From positions 369,873,160 to 369,937,159 of the forward strand of contig NC_073692.1 in assembly GCF_029784155.1 (NCBI RefSeq): 64,000 nt of DNA, in the 5' to 3' direction. A model generated the notes under the pieces. That model ran no database searches and was not told the origin of the DNA. It saw only the letters and a program-made list of their open reading frames with translations. Position numbers and translations under genes: made by a program. The stretch comes from Uranotaenia lowii (Eukaryota; Arthropoda; Insecta; Diptera; Culicidae). Of this stretch, positions 22,301-34,289 are shown one piece after another. Each line of letters opens with the position of its first letter. Positions within the stretch are counted from its first letter, which is position 1.

Positions 22301-23872
22301 TGACACGACTCGCATTAATTTTGGTGCAATTAGCTTGAATTTTGCCCATTCAATTAGGATTTTTAAGTACATGCTTGCCCAGTGATTTTTTTTTAGTTTT
22401 TTAAGAACAAAAAATCGAGACATGTGATGTTTTTCTTTCTTATTTCAAAACGTTTGGAAAGTATTCGTCTCCTGTTCAGTGAAACGAAAGTTAATCCTTT
22501 TCAAACCACTTCCAATTAATCCCCAAAAGGTGATTTATTGAAATAAACAAAGAAACGGCCTACCAGATTGTAGGAAAATTTTCTGCAACTTTTCCTTCCT
22601 TCTTCGGACGTGTGCAACACCTTGAGGGCGCACACATACATCGTCACCCACATTGCACCAATACTCCGGAAGAGAGAGTGATGGCCTAGTAGCTAGCTAG
22701 TCGAAGAAAACCCTGCTGCCGCACAACCACATCTGGCGGAATGTGCTTTGCCAGTGCCGTTCCGACTGCACACCAACACACCTGTACACGCCAAAATTGC
22801 ATGACCATTTTTTGTGTCTTTCTTACCCATTCGTCCGTGGGGATTGACAGCAAAAAATGGTATATTGAAATTGAAGGCAAAAGACACTTATCATTAAAAA
22901 CCTTCATTTGCAGAGCAGAGAAGAACCGTGATTGTCGTCGCGGGCCAACCAATGAAGCAAAGGGAACAATAGTGCAGAAGAGAAGTGGACGACAACGCGT
23001 GTGGAGAGAGCGAAGAGAAGTCAGATGAAATTGTAGGAAGGAGGTTAAGCAGCAGTGAATTAGTGAATTATTTGCCTATCGCCCGCTAGCGAATGTGTGT
23101 GATTAAGAAGAAGAATAATAATTTTCGATTCACAGTCGTCAGCAACCGATCGACCGACCGACCAATTTTCGTGTGTGAGAGTGTGATACGAGCCAAGAGC
23201 CAACCGTGTGAGGTGCTTTGTCCCCTCGCAAGTCTCTCTCTTGCCCTCGTTTAGCGTGTGTCTTCGTATGAATATAAAATAATCTTTAAAATTGCGCTCC
23301 CATACTTCCCGACCACCGTCTACGGTACCGTCTCGTCTTCTGTTCTGGTGGTTACACACTTAGGGCAAGTGCAAGTGAGTGAGAAAGAGAGAGCGAAGGA
23401 GAGATAAAGGAATAAAGAGCCAATTCCAAGATATATGTATGAAAAAAATCGGTAGTTCATTGAATTTTTACGTGGCAAAAAAGGCGACCTACGAAAATAT
23501 TACCAATCGACGGCAGCGCCTTCCAGCGGTCGAGCAGTGGTTAGAAAATAAATCTCTCGGGGCACCCGCAATCACCACCTGGCAAGAAAGAGTGTGTGTA
23601 CGTCGTGAGTGTATCATCCGTCAATCGTCGCGAGCGAGCTCGTGAGAGTGGGTCTCAAGTCTTCTAAAGTTGAAATTCCTTGATTAACCTTGATCAGATA
23701 ACACCATAACACTTCCCGGGGTCCCCGAGCACTTCCCTATCACTTCACTTCCCCCAAACCATCGTCCGACAGTCGTCTCCCGGTTCGTTCGTACCTACTA
23801 GAAGTTTGGTAGCTTCCGGTCCCGGGTTCCGGAAAAAAGTGCCTGCTGAACGCATTCCTCCAGCACACCAAG
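19300..23872 (+). other. Probable Ell leader / upstream region
   Basis: No coding region is supported, but the DNA differs from the surrounding AT-rich sequence. It has blocks rich in GAGAG, GTGTGT and CpG at about 19200-20480 and 22580-23870. The segment at 22930-23870 leads without obvious interruption into the Ell start codon and is probably 5' UTR, at least in part. A tandem duplication lies at 21457-21716. Short open frames here have no recognised domains. Confidence 0.4.
21457..21716. repeat. Tandem duplication, about 130 bp x 2
   Basis: Unit 1 (about 21457-21591) and unit 2 (about 21593-21716) share long stretches, for example AAATATAAATCATCAAGATA and TAATTTCTAGTTGAGTGTCA. They differ by a few substitutions and small indels. 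The arrangement is head to tail with no spacer. Confidence 0.85.
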
Positions 23873-24037
23873 ATGGCCACTCTGTGCGCTGGGCACTATG
23901 GACTGTCCCAGCAGCAGCAAACGTCGTCCTCCGGCAGTCTCCATCCGGGTGCCGTCGATGCCGGCAACAAGGAGCTCATCTTCGTCAAGCTTACGGACTC
24001 GGCTCTGCGGGCCATCGAAGAGTTTCAGCGGAATCAG
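23873..24037 (+). CDS. Ell: RNA polymerase II elongation factor Ell, first coding exon
   Basis: The ATG at 23873 has a good context (accaagATGG) and opens a 55-residue exon ending exactly at a consensus donor, CAG|gtgagt, in phase 0. The peptide contains YGLS (residues 9-12) and LIFVKLTDSALRAIEEF (about 36-52). These match the signature start of ELL proteins, where YGLS is followed by a VKLTDSALRA-type strand. ELL suppresses pol II pausing and is a subunit of the super and little elongation complexes in the nucleus; the Drosophila gene is Su(Tpl). The Gln run at 13-16 fits insect homologues. No continuation is found before the window end, so the first intron would exceed 39.9 kb. The identity is well supported; completeness cannot be judged here. 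Confidence 0.85.
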
Positions 24038-24137
24038 GTGAGTGGTTTCGAAACCTTTATAAAATCATTATTCCATCTAGCAATCGCTAGTGCAACATGG
24101 CACAATTTGAAGACTAGTTCGATGGCAGATCACCTCT

Positions 24138-24400
24138 TGGTCAGCTTGCTAAATCTTTGAATTCAACAGGTTATGAACCCGGATATGTCTGGTTTTAAAA
24201 TAAGGGATACTCATTGTGACGGAAAAGTCGAGTCAAAGCGGTAGGATCCTTGTGATCCGTGAACACTTATCGTCGAGAGGGCTACTGGTGATGTAGTGTG
24301 GAGCTACACTTGCTTGCTAAATCTTTGAATTCAACAGGTTAGGGGCCCAGATTCGTTTGGTTCTGGATAACGAGTTAGTTGAGGGGGTACTCTTAATGAT
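24138..24400. repeat. Dispersed direct repeat in Ell intron 1
   Basis: A block containing CTTGCTAAATCTTTGAATTC and AACAGGTTA occurs at about 24138-24217 and again at about 24309-24400, roughly 170 bp apart. It is diverged but clearly homologous. It starts just after the exon 1 donor. Confidence 0.7.
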
Positions 24401-24932
24401 TGTGGGTAGGAAGTCGAGTGAATACTTCAAAAGGATTCAACAGATGAGGCTTTTTACTCTCGTCTTCTGAGAACATTGTAGTTAGCAGGCATTCGTCAGA
24501 AAGTTTCTAAGGTCTGAATCGAAAGAGCGATGATGTCCTCAATCTGGCTTCAAGTAATTGGAGACTTCTGGCTTCCAGTCTTTCAAAGCTACTAGCTTCC
24601 AGGAGCAGTGACTTCCACGTTCCTGTCGCTGTAGACGGCTAGTTCCCAGATGCTAGAAGCTACCTGCTTCTTTTCTTCGAAGACTAGAGGCCTACATTTT
24701 TTGGAAGCTACCAGTTTCTGAAGACTATAGTCTTTCTATCCCTGTAGAGCTCTGGATCCAGTCTTTAGAAAAAGCCTCCGGTGGTGGCTTCTATCCGCTG
24801 AATGCTCCTAAGGAGTGTATCGAAAATGAACTATAAACATATTTGGGCCTTCTACTTACCTGTATGTAGCATCTTGTTCTGTCAAGAGGGTACCAGCGCT
24901 TTGTTTACGTTTGAAACATTCGTTTCTCCCAA
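24400..24932. other. Intronic DNA, no gene
   Basis: A stretch at about 24540-24790 repeats loosely related words (cttccag, gactt, agctac) and looks like decayed short-period repeat. Nothing else is recognised. Confidence 0.4.
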
Positions 24933-25735
24933 AATGTCGCGAATTAAAAAAGAAGTTAAAATTTGTGTGTTGAACACTTGGATGCGAGAGAAGGGCATCT
25001 CGATAAATGAAGTGAACGATTCGGCATTCATCCGGTGAGCGTAAAATCCATCATCCCCAAGTTCGGGGAACACTATACGTTCGATGATTTGCCAGGAAGA
25101 GGCAGAAATCCAGGACCATCTGACCCAAATCTGGACCGTAAGGTAATCAACCGGAATCGATCGATGTCCATACGGGATTTGGCCAAAAAAGCTGGAACAT
25201 CGATCGGAATGGCATAGCGGATCAAGAAGCGGAATAACCTGAAGACATTCAAGAAGCAGAAAGTGTCCAAACAAACGGCTGAACAAAAATCACGAGCCAA
25301 AACCAGAGCCCGGAAGATGTATCATCGGATTTTGCAGAAGCCAGATGCGTGCATTCTCATGGACGATGAAACTTATGTAAAAGAGGATTCCAGTACTCTT
25401 CCGGGACCACAATGCTAAACTGTAGCTATTGGGGAGGATGTGAGTGACCACCACCAATTTGGCCAGAAAGTGCTTGTGTGGCAGGTAATCTGTTCCTGCG
25501 GATTGAAGTCGGCGAGTTTCTTTACAAAAGGAACAATAACAGCCGATATCTACCAAAAGGAGTGTTTGCAGAAAAGGTTGCTGCCACTATATAAAAACAT
25601 ACGACTCCACCATTGCTCTGGCCGGATTTGGCGTCAGCCCATCACGCTAAACCAACATGAGTCGAGAGAACAAATTCTTTCCAAAAACCTGGAATTTCAT
25701 GACCTGTCGCACCACCAGTTGGGAAAAATGTGAAC
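24933..25735 (+). pseudogene. Tc1/mariner DD37E transposase relic (copy A)
   Basis: The segment reads MSRIKKEVKICVLNTW at the N-terminal helix-turn-helix. After a frame change at about 25033 it continues FDDLPGRGRNPGPSDP and then TRARKMYHRIL, with the first catalytic motif MDDETYVK at about 25361. LVWQVICSCG and FFTKGTI follow, then a decayed PDLASAHHAK block near 25622 in a different frame. An in-frame stop at 25215 and at least two frame changes inactivate it. The C-terminal part ends where copy B begins, and no terminal inverted repeat was found at its 5' side. Confidence 0.85.
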
Positions 25736-26440
25736 ATTCACCATTCAACCGTCTCCAGAGTGTTGAAGCTGTTGAGAAAAAGGTGAAGCGGATGATTAAA
25801 GCAAATCCCAACGTCTCAAACCGTGATTTGCCTAGAAAGATCGACATGTCGCTACGTCCAGAATGCAAAGAAGATAGCTAGACTTCATACATACAAGGTA
25901 CAGAATTTCCCAAACCGCAATGAGCGGCAACAATCGACGGCAAAACTCGGGCATGGAAGTTCTACGAGATGGTGCTGACAAAATATGGTTACTGTGTGAT
26001 GGACGAAGAAACGTATATAAAAGCCGATTTCAAGCAAATTCCGGGGTTGAAGTTTTTCACCGGCAAGATCAAGTTCGATGTGGTCGACAAATTTAAGAAG
26101 TAGAAAATGTCGAAATTCGCCTCCAAATATCTCGTTTGGCAGGCCATCTGCTCTTGCGGAATGAGGAGTGAGCCTTTCGTGACAAAGGGCACAGTAAATG
26201 GCAAGATCTACAAACCTGAGTGCCTCGAGAAGCGCCTTTTGCCGTTTTTGCAGCAGCACGATGAAGCTCCGCGTTTTTTTGGCCAGATTTGGCATCACGT
26301 CACTATTCTAAAAGTGTCCTGCAGTGTTATGAGGCCAATTCTGTCCATTTTGTTCCAAAGGACATGAACTCGCCAAATTGTTTGGAGCTGCGTGGAGCAA
26401 TAATGAAGAATCTTAGTATTTTTAGTGGAAGGGTGACATT
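25736..26440 (+). pseudogene. Tc1/mariner DD37E transposase relic (copy B), abutting copy A
   Basis: A second transposase starts near 25745 (HHSTVSRVLK) and passes through VQNAKKIARLHTYKVQN. It has MDEETYIKADFKQIPG at about 25998 and KYLVWQAICSCGMRS at about 26125. It then decays to a DLASCHY remnant near 26285 and a C-terminal segment where the final catalytic Glu context (ELRPIEKYW in better copies) is lost. Several stops (for example 26101) and frameshifts are present. Together with copy A it forms a head-to-tail composite, either tandem insertion or recombination between relatives. Confidence 0.82.
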
Positions 26441-29400
26441 CCAGAATGTCCTTTCACAGCCTACCACAGTCCCCTTTTCTTTCGGGAACCATTGAGTGCT
26501 CGACAGTTCATGATGCTGAATGCGAGAATGCCAAAATTACAACCGACAAAATTTTTGCGGGAATATGAATCCTGTTAGCTGATGTTAAGAATTGGTTATC
26601 TCAATGCCATTTATTGGATTGATGTGCCAATTCCTCCATAACCTGGAAGATGGTTGGCTGTCCAAGTGAAATTCCATCCAATAGCTTAGAATCTATGCCA
26701 ACTTTACTGTTTCTTAAAGGTCGTTTGCAGTCCCAGCTACTCTGTTGAAAACAGTCTTTGGCTGTCTCAGCTCAACTGTATTGAACAGACTGATAGCAGT
26801 TCAAATGCATCGGTCATCCCAGTTAGGTTGTTTCTATGAACTAGAGGTCGTCTCAGGTCAACGTTATCTAATAATTTGTTGGCTTTCCTACCTCAACTGT
26901 TTCAGATTTGTTAGTTCATTCAGTTCAAAAGCACATACTAAATGTTAGCATTCCCGGCTTTGAAAATCAGAATGCAATGTCTGCAATGAAATGTTTGAAG
27001 AGTTTAAAAAACTGTTTGAAATGACAGTTGATTCAATATTTACTTTTTTCAGAATATTTCCAGTCTTCTAAATCTCGTTTCCAACAAAGTTTCCGATACA
27101 ACGCGCACTCCTAAAAAGGCCGCGTCAATCATCCAAACCTAACTTTCCGGTTGAGATTTCTCAAGAACGCCTTGAGAACACTCTTTTTCTCAATAACATT
27201 ATTCGGTCTTGGTACCACCCCAAGAGCCCAACTCGACAGAATCAGCAAATTTTACAACCCGAAATAAAGGTCACAAGCCGGTCGCCTCCATTCCAAGTAT
27301 CGTCGTTTCTTGCTCCCTCGTTCAATTTTGCGTCTCTTATAATCAACGAGACTTGGTAGTCCCACAACCACCACCATTTCTTGCTTTTGCTACGATTATA
27401 AGTATATTCTCTCTCTGGAGTGGAGTGAATGTTGCTCGGTCAGCCGTTTTTTTTTTGTAGGCTTCTTGTGGTTGCTTTCATTAGTGAATTATGAAACTAC
27501 CTTCACAAGGCCTTTAAAAAGAAGGAGGCAGCGTTCGATTCCTTCTTCCGAAAGAAGGCATCATGCTTCCCCTTGACGAGCGCACACAGTTCGGCCCAAA
27601 GTTGGTTGGGTAACAGTCCGGATCGGGGACAGCTGGGACGGAGGCATCCCGGGAAGAAACCTATTACAGAGAGTGAAGTTGTCCTGTTTTATTGTTGCTG
27701 TTGCTGTTTCTATTCTGCGTTTCTGCTTGCTTGTGTCCTCATTCACCTGAAGCGTAACCAGAAGAAGCGCTCCGAAGCAAAAGTTTCCCGCTGGCTCGTT
27801 GTTCACTGGCAAGTCCAAAAACTGGTTTGTCTCGTGTGCTAATGTGCGTTTTTTTTTATACATATTCATTCCAATTTTCTGTATCCATATCCATCTCCAT
27901 CTATCTATCGTATCTATCGAGCTGTGAGAGAGCTTCCATCCAGTTTATGGCTACTTTTGATATTGGTAGTCAGGAACGGTTGGACAGCTCGAATATGAAT
28001 CCTACTCCTGGTCAGTTCTGTAAATCTGGAATCTGACATTCCAAGAAACAATTTTTTAAATGTATCAACGAAACTGATTCCGCAGGAATTATAATTTCGT
28101 TGTATTTTTAACGTTTGTAAAAGGGACTATAATTTTGATATACTGTCCTCATGACATTTTGAAAAAATTCTTACTCTATTTCACCCTTTCAGTAAGGCAT
28201 TCAGATAAACTCTTCAATGGAGAAAGTTAAATTCCTAAAACCGCTCTCTTCTTCGTAAAAAAATTGGGAAAAAACCTCCACCTCTTCAAATGATAATGAG
28301 ATTGCGTCAGTATTTCGCGAAGCAAATAAGTAAACAAAATTTGTCTCGTGTTTTTTGAACGTCTTGGGGAATACGTTCGATTGGCTCAATGTTCCAAGAA
28401 AAAGAAAGTTGTTTCAAAGTATTCTGGGTGTGATGAAAAAAATAAACAATACGAACCCATGGAAACAAGGTTTCTTTGAAATATTTCTTGAAGTTTCGTC
28501 AAATAATCGAACAGTTGAACAAATATAATGTGTTTAGTGTTTTTTAAAAACACAATTAATTCTCTTTATTCTGGGACATGTGCTACAACCTGTGCTCAGC
28601 GTATGTTTATTTTGTTGAACTGTTGTTAAATTTCAGTAGAAAAGTCTGAAAAATGTTGCATGTTTTGAAATATGTGATTATAAATATCAGTTTTCATTTC
28701 CTGTTCAAAGAATATCAACTTCTGCGAACATGCTTTTCAATCCTTTGAACATGTCTTATACTTTATTGATCACTGTCTTCGGCAACTTAACATCATACAG
28801 ACTGATTACTTAATCTTTTTTTAAGTTATCCTTCCTTACACTGATATCAAAGCATACTTACAACTTGATGAACAATTCACAAGATTTGTCAAATGGGTTA
28901 TTAATTTCATTGATGATTAACTGCAACTATTCGTTGTCATCTAACGTCGAAACTTTCTTCGCAACCGAATTGAAAAAAAATACACTCTGTTGACTTCGCA
29001 CTGTAGTTAGATAAATTCGGCCTCAGAGCCGTAGTTCGTTTCCCCATTTATCTACCTTACAACAAACTTATGATCCGGCTCGAAGGACCATTTTTTGTTG
29101 CCCTCTGCCCCTGTCATATTATGCCTGCGAAAGACAATCAGACAAGGTTCCCTTATCAGTAGAGGTAGCTGACAATGCTCAAAGGCTAAGGTTTGGTGGG
29201 TTTTAAGCTTTACTTCGATTGTTCGTTCTTGTTGCTGGGATCTGTTTCCCGACTTCGGTCTATTGCACTCGAACTAATGACCATGGCATTAGAATACTAC
29301 CACATGCAACGGATGACTATGTTATCGAAATGCTCGCCAGAAGATGCCATATGTAACAGATTCGAACATCCCTAACGGAACTTATTGGACAAAACGACCC

Positions 29401-29925
29401 AAAGTTGCCAAAAATATTCTGCTCACAGGGGCTCGGAAACGCCTCCATGCGAAACACCATGCTGAAGAGGTAGAAGGCTAGCGAGTCGTAAGTATGCCAG
29501 TCGCAAACGATAACCTGTAGAGCACCGGGACGCACCCCATAGTATTGAAGTCCTAGCTGTGCTAAAGCAGTCGACCGTATACTTCCCTAGGCACTCGTTG
29601 GATTATAATTCAAACACCAACAAAACCAAAAACAGAAGGAACGTAGTAACAACTGACATTAGCTCGGAATAAGGAGAGGGCAGAAGAAGGCAGACGGAGG
29701 TCTTTGCGAAAGTAGTCTCCTTAGGTCTCCTATACTGAGCAAAGTTGTGAAGGAAAATTTCATTTTATCCTCGACACGCGCCTGTAACAATACGTCCTTG
29801 GAATATCATGCAACTCTCACCAAGTGAATTTTCCCGGACTCGAACTCTGTCATCATCCCATGGCTGACCTTTGACATCTCAACAAAGGTCTCAGCGCTGG
29901 TGGCTCTTCCAGTCTCTGGTAAAGT
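26441..29925. other. Ell intron, no gene seen
   Basis: Most of this interval is plain AT-rich sequence. A patch at about 26560-26940 contains repeated words of the type cagctcaactgt and gtcgtctcag. A richer block at 27100-28000 has possible regulatory character but no identifiable motif array. No transposase, RT or exon was recognised. Confidence 0.45.
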
Positions 29926-29927
29926 TA

Positions 29928-31092
29928 AAGAGTATCCAGGATGAAATTGCCACACACAAAATTGATTACGCAAATGCCCGCACCTTGACCTTAACCCCGG
30001 CCATACGATTCTGCACAACCTGTGAATCAACCGTTTTTTGCATGTAAACCCATACGTTCTTTAGTTCCTCGACTGTCTTCACTATCTTAGGTCGTTCAAG
30101 AAAGTGCTGCTTCATAATCGGCCCAGTACTTTTCGATGGGGCGGAGCTCCGTAGTTTTGGGAGAGTTGAACATTTTCGGCACGAAATTGACCTTATTGTA
30201 CGCATACCATTTTAGCACGTCCTCGGAGTAGTGGCATGAGGCCAAATCCGACCAGAAGATTGTTGGGACGTTGTGAGCCTTCAGGAGAGGAAGCAGCCGC
30301 TTCTGGAGGCACTCTTTCATGTACACCTGTCTGTTCATGGTGTCCTGGGTCACGGAAGGTACACTCCGCTTTCCGCACGTGCAGATGGCTTTCCAATCCA
30401 GAAATGTATTCGCATATTTGAACATATTCTGAGTGCGGACATACTCCGGAACGTTGAACTTATCCTTAACCGTGAAAAACAGGTTGCCGGGGATCTGTTT
30501 GAAGTCGGCCTTCACATATGTTTCGTCGTCCATGATGCAACATTCAACATTCGTCAGCATGTTGAGGTACAACTTCCTGGCACGGGTTTTGGCGGACTTG
30601 TTCTGCTTCTCGTCGCGATTAGGGGCCTTTTGTACCTTAAACGTTCGAAGCCCAGCCTTAGTTTTGGCCTTCTGGACAAAACTTCGGCTTAGATGCAGTT
30701 TCTTAGCCACATCCCGAACGGAGGCGTTCGGGTTTTGGTTGAAGGCCCCAACTCCGCGGTGTGATTTTTGGTGTTGTACGGAATAATTTTTCCTTCACTC
30801 CTCGAACCGCTCAATCACTCGCGACACCGTGAAATTGGCGATTCCCAACGTTTTAGCGATGGAACGATGCGAGAATTCCTTTTTCTTGTGATGAATGCGC
30901 AAGATTTTATCACGCACAAGCTGTTCTTCCAACTCTATTTCCGCAAGTTTTGATCACAGGACTTTAAAACTGGATGTATGATGTAAACAATGCACTATGA
31001 ACTAAAACCACCCAAATTTTCATTAAAATCTACCCAACGGTTAAAAAGTTAGAGCAATTTCATAGTGTGGCAATATCTTCGTGGACACCCTT
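29928..31092 (-). mobile_element. Nearly complete DD37E mariner (ITmD37E-like) with TIRs
   Basis: The 1165-bp element is bounded by TA on both sides (29926-29927 and 31093-31094). It has matching termini: the minus-strand start is AAGGGTGTCCACGAAGATAT and the other end is AAGAGTATCCAGGATGAAAT in inverted orientation, both continuing to ATTGCCACAC. It encodes one transposase on the minus strand. Confidence 0.88.
29966..30957 (-). pseudogene. DD37E transposase, one or two frame changes from intact
   Basis: The long open part (30710-30096) covers the DNA-binding domain end (KKLHLSRSFVQKAK) and MDDETYVKADFKQIPG. FWSDLASCHY follows, then ELRPIEKYW; the second Asp and the Glu are separated by 37 residues, so all three DDE acids are present. 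The C-terminal piece (QHFLERPKIVKTVEELKNV) is in another frame from about 30105, indicating a single-base frameshift. The N-terminal helix-turn-helix region up to about 30957 is also out of frame. It is the best preserved of the four mariner copies in this window. Confidence 0.85.
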
Positions 31093-31094
31093 TA

Positions 31095-34000
31095 CTAACC
31101 ACAAGTATTCCATCACAAGTTTCCTCTCATATCAAAATTCGGTTCATGATTGAATCAATAGAGGAATCCTCTCAAAACTAGCTCTCTATTCCTCTCCTCA
31201 AAGGTTTTGGGCCCATAACTTGTTGAAATATAGATTAATATGCAGAAATCGTTGGTAGAATAGAATGAACTGAACTTTTTCGTGAAACTATCAATGAAGC
31301 GTGTTGCACTAGCGATTGCAAGCATCAACAGGGGAATTGAACACAATTTCGACCTTCAACAAGTTGAAAATATTCGTCGCCCAATTCCTGCGGTTTTTCG
31401 ATTAATTTTCAGTCAGCTTAGGATTTCGTTTCAGTACTGAAATGTTCTATAGTAGTCATGAGAATCCCATTGATCTTACGATAACAAAATGTAAAAACAA
31501 ACCCACTGATTAGTATGTTTAATTTGAAGGCGCACCACAGCGTCACTATTTTCTTCCAACCCCAAAGGAGAATCAAAACAATCAATTAGAACTACCACCA
31601 GGCAGTCAGCCAGCCATCCAGCCAGGCAAATCGCAAATTGGGAAAATAAACATAACTTCACCAATTATCATTACTCTGCGCGTTGGTCCTCCACCACGAC
31701 GGAATTTCGAGTAGTTTGTTTCTTGAAGCAAACTGCTAGAAGTAGACAACGACGACTACTAGTTGAAAAGTAAAAAAATCAAAACAACAAAACACAAAAC
31801 GCGACAAAAATAAAGTACTCGACTCGAGTCGAGTCGCTTTTATTAGCGTTCGCTTTTGCGGGTCGTGGTGTTGTGCGATGACTGCTTCAGTATGTTAGTT
31901 TGTATCGTTGAACGGTACAACCACCAACAACAAATTTGTGATTGGTGTTTCGAGGTGCTGCAAGGTAGTTGTTTTTTTCCCTAAGGTGGAAAAAGGTTAT
32001 ATTAGTAGTTTGAATCAGTTTTTTGGTATTTTTTGACATAAAAAATTATGTTAACCTTAGGTTTAATAGTCAGCCTAACGTTAAACTTTAACGTTAGTCT
32101 GATTTGTTTACCTTAGAAGTTCAGTTCAAAGAAAAAAATGTTTTTGTTTCCATGTATGTTGAGAAACATAAAAATTGCGTTTTAATTCTCGTTCTAATAT
32201 GGTTACGATTGATTCGGTTTGAAACAATAACACCGTTCGGTGGATCCATTCGAGGACCCGACTGCCAGAGTACCAAAAACCTGAGTTTAGTTGCTTAGCG
32301 TGTTGGTATGATTCGGTACGTCAATGTTATCGCCGAACGAACGAGCACGGCACACGAATACCGGCAACCAGCCAACAGATGTTCGTTCGTTTGCCCGTTC
32401 ACCAACACGCACACATACAGTTGTTGTTGTTGTTGTTTGTGGAAAAAAAGCAAAACATAACATCAACACTCGGTAGTCGGTAGTCCCGCAAAACTGTTGA
32501 GGAACAGCAAGCACGTTGGATGGAGTAAAATGATGATTACGAACGAACTCAGCTCGCACAAAAGTAGAGATAGACAATTCGGTTTCGAAGCCATCACAGA
32601 CATTCGGAGCAAACAAGAGAGGGTGACGAAGGGGGGTGTTTGGGGAGAACAAGTCCAGTGAATTCTGCTAGACAGGAGGTAGTGCAGCACGTCGATGAAG
32701 GTAGTCTACCCAAGTGTTCCAAGGAATGAACCGTGAAGTACCCGCTCGCTATTGGCACACCACAGACTACTACAGTACCTTCTGACTGGTGCAATGATCT
32801 GTTATGCACTCTACTCCCGGTTTGGTTCGAGTTGTCCGACTTTACCCCGGCGAAACTCAACAGTAGGTACCCCCTCGTTTCATATTCGGTCGTCGTGTAA
32901 CCCACAGGTTGAGTTCGTTATCTGCAGGTTTCTCCTCGCCCAAGCCCCAGCCCCAGACCGACTCTCCCCCGCACAGAGAAGCGAGCGCAAAAAAAGCCCC
33001 TCCTGTCTGTGGCAGGCTGACTGTCGATGTCGTTGCTGTTGTTGTTTCGGTTTGCTTCGAAAAATTTGCCACGTTGAACCGTGCGCCGCGCGCACACACA
33101 AAACATTCAGTTGTCGGGGGGCTGCTAAAATGTGAATTCGAGAGTACCCCCCCGCCCGCGAGGGGGGCTTCTCGAAATGACTCCGACTCGATTCGACTCG
33201 ACTCTGATGGACGGCCTCTGTGTAGTAGCAGCAGCAGCACAGTTGATGAAAATATTTAGCTTTAGCCTAGAGTTAAATGTGTGCACATCAGGTTCGGTTT
33301 CGCGGTGTGGTTTAGTTGTGTACACACAACTGGCTGCGGAGCTACAAAAAGTTTCCACTCACTTTTTGATGGAATTTGTCAGGCGAATATTACCCTTGTC
33401 GCGTCGCTTCCTTGGCACCAACCATCTGACGTCGTCGTCTGTTATTTGTTCACTCGGTTTAGTTCGGTTTGCTTGTTTTTTTTTCCACTGCACCGCACCT
33501 TCTAGTGGTTCTTCTGGAGTTCTTCCTCGGGTCGGCCTTGTCCGGGGCACTACTGCTGCGTTTTGTTTTTCTTTTTTTCTTTTGCCACGCTTCTTCCTTC
33601 CTAAGTTGCCACCACTTAAGTTGGGGAAATGTGCACTTGTTGCGGTTTTTTTTTCTGTGTGCCTTTGCTTTCGAGCTCGAGATAAGATAAGTTTGCCCGG
33701 TTGTCAGTGAAAATTAATCTTGAAATTAATTTTCGTTTCGGTGCATCTTGTTTTGATTTTAATGACAAAGGTTATGCTTGTAAAACGGAAACTATGATTG
33801 CAATCGGTTGTGAAATGATAATGTTTTTTTTTTTCAAATGCCTTTGTGAACTCTTACGTGTCAATATTTATTTATCATCGCGATTTGTTAAGCATTTTTG
33901 ATCAAACGTTACCCCAGGATTTTTCTTTATTGTGGTATAGTCTTCCTGTTGACTGAGGAAGCTTAACATAAAAAATAGTTAAGGCAGTTGCTCCTGACTC

Positions 34001-34289
34001 TGATTCTAAAAAGCCTTTACACAAGTCACCTGTGCTGCATAATACACTATTGAATTAACGTTTGAAGTCCCACCCTTATTTTGACAATAAACATAACCGA
34101 ATCTACCATAAACTATATTGTCAACTGTATAAACTCAATTTATTGTTTTCCTCTTGGCGATTCAATTTCTCATCGCAATGATTCAAGGTTATGTCTTCTG
34201 GCGTTGTGAGCCAATCTAGATTCCCGACGAAGACGTCATTCTAGGCCGGCCTAAATGACTCCGACGTCGAGAGTCACTCTACTTCGAGG
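31095..34289. other. Ell intron with a GC-richer, possibly regulatory island
   Basis: From about 31680 to 33720 the DNA is richer in CpG and contains tandem ACTCGACTCGAGTCGAGTCG near 31817, GTTGTTGTTGTT near 32420, and GCAGCAGCAGCA near 33229. Open frames occur on both strands but resemble no protein and overlap each other. An alternative promoter, 5' exon or enhancer island is possible (inference only). The flanks 31095-31680 and 33720-34289 are AT-rich and featureless. Confidence 0.4.

Noticed and set aside
22000..22338. 112-residue frame between leader blocks of Ell
   Set aside because: No similarity to any family I recognise, and poor support for exon boundaries.
32857..33358. Minus-strand open frames of up to 127 residues
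   Set aside because: They overlap the opposite-strand frame in CpG-rich DNA, with no motif or start context to favour them.
33132..33710. 192-residue plus-strand open frame in the GC-richer island
   Set aside because: Composition is low complexity with Phe/Leu/Ser runs, competing open frames exist on the other strand, and no domain is recognisable.
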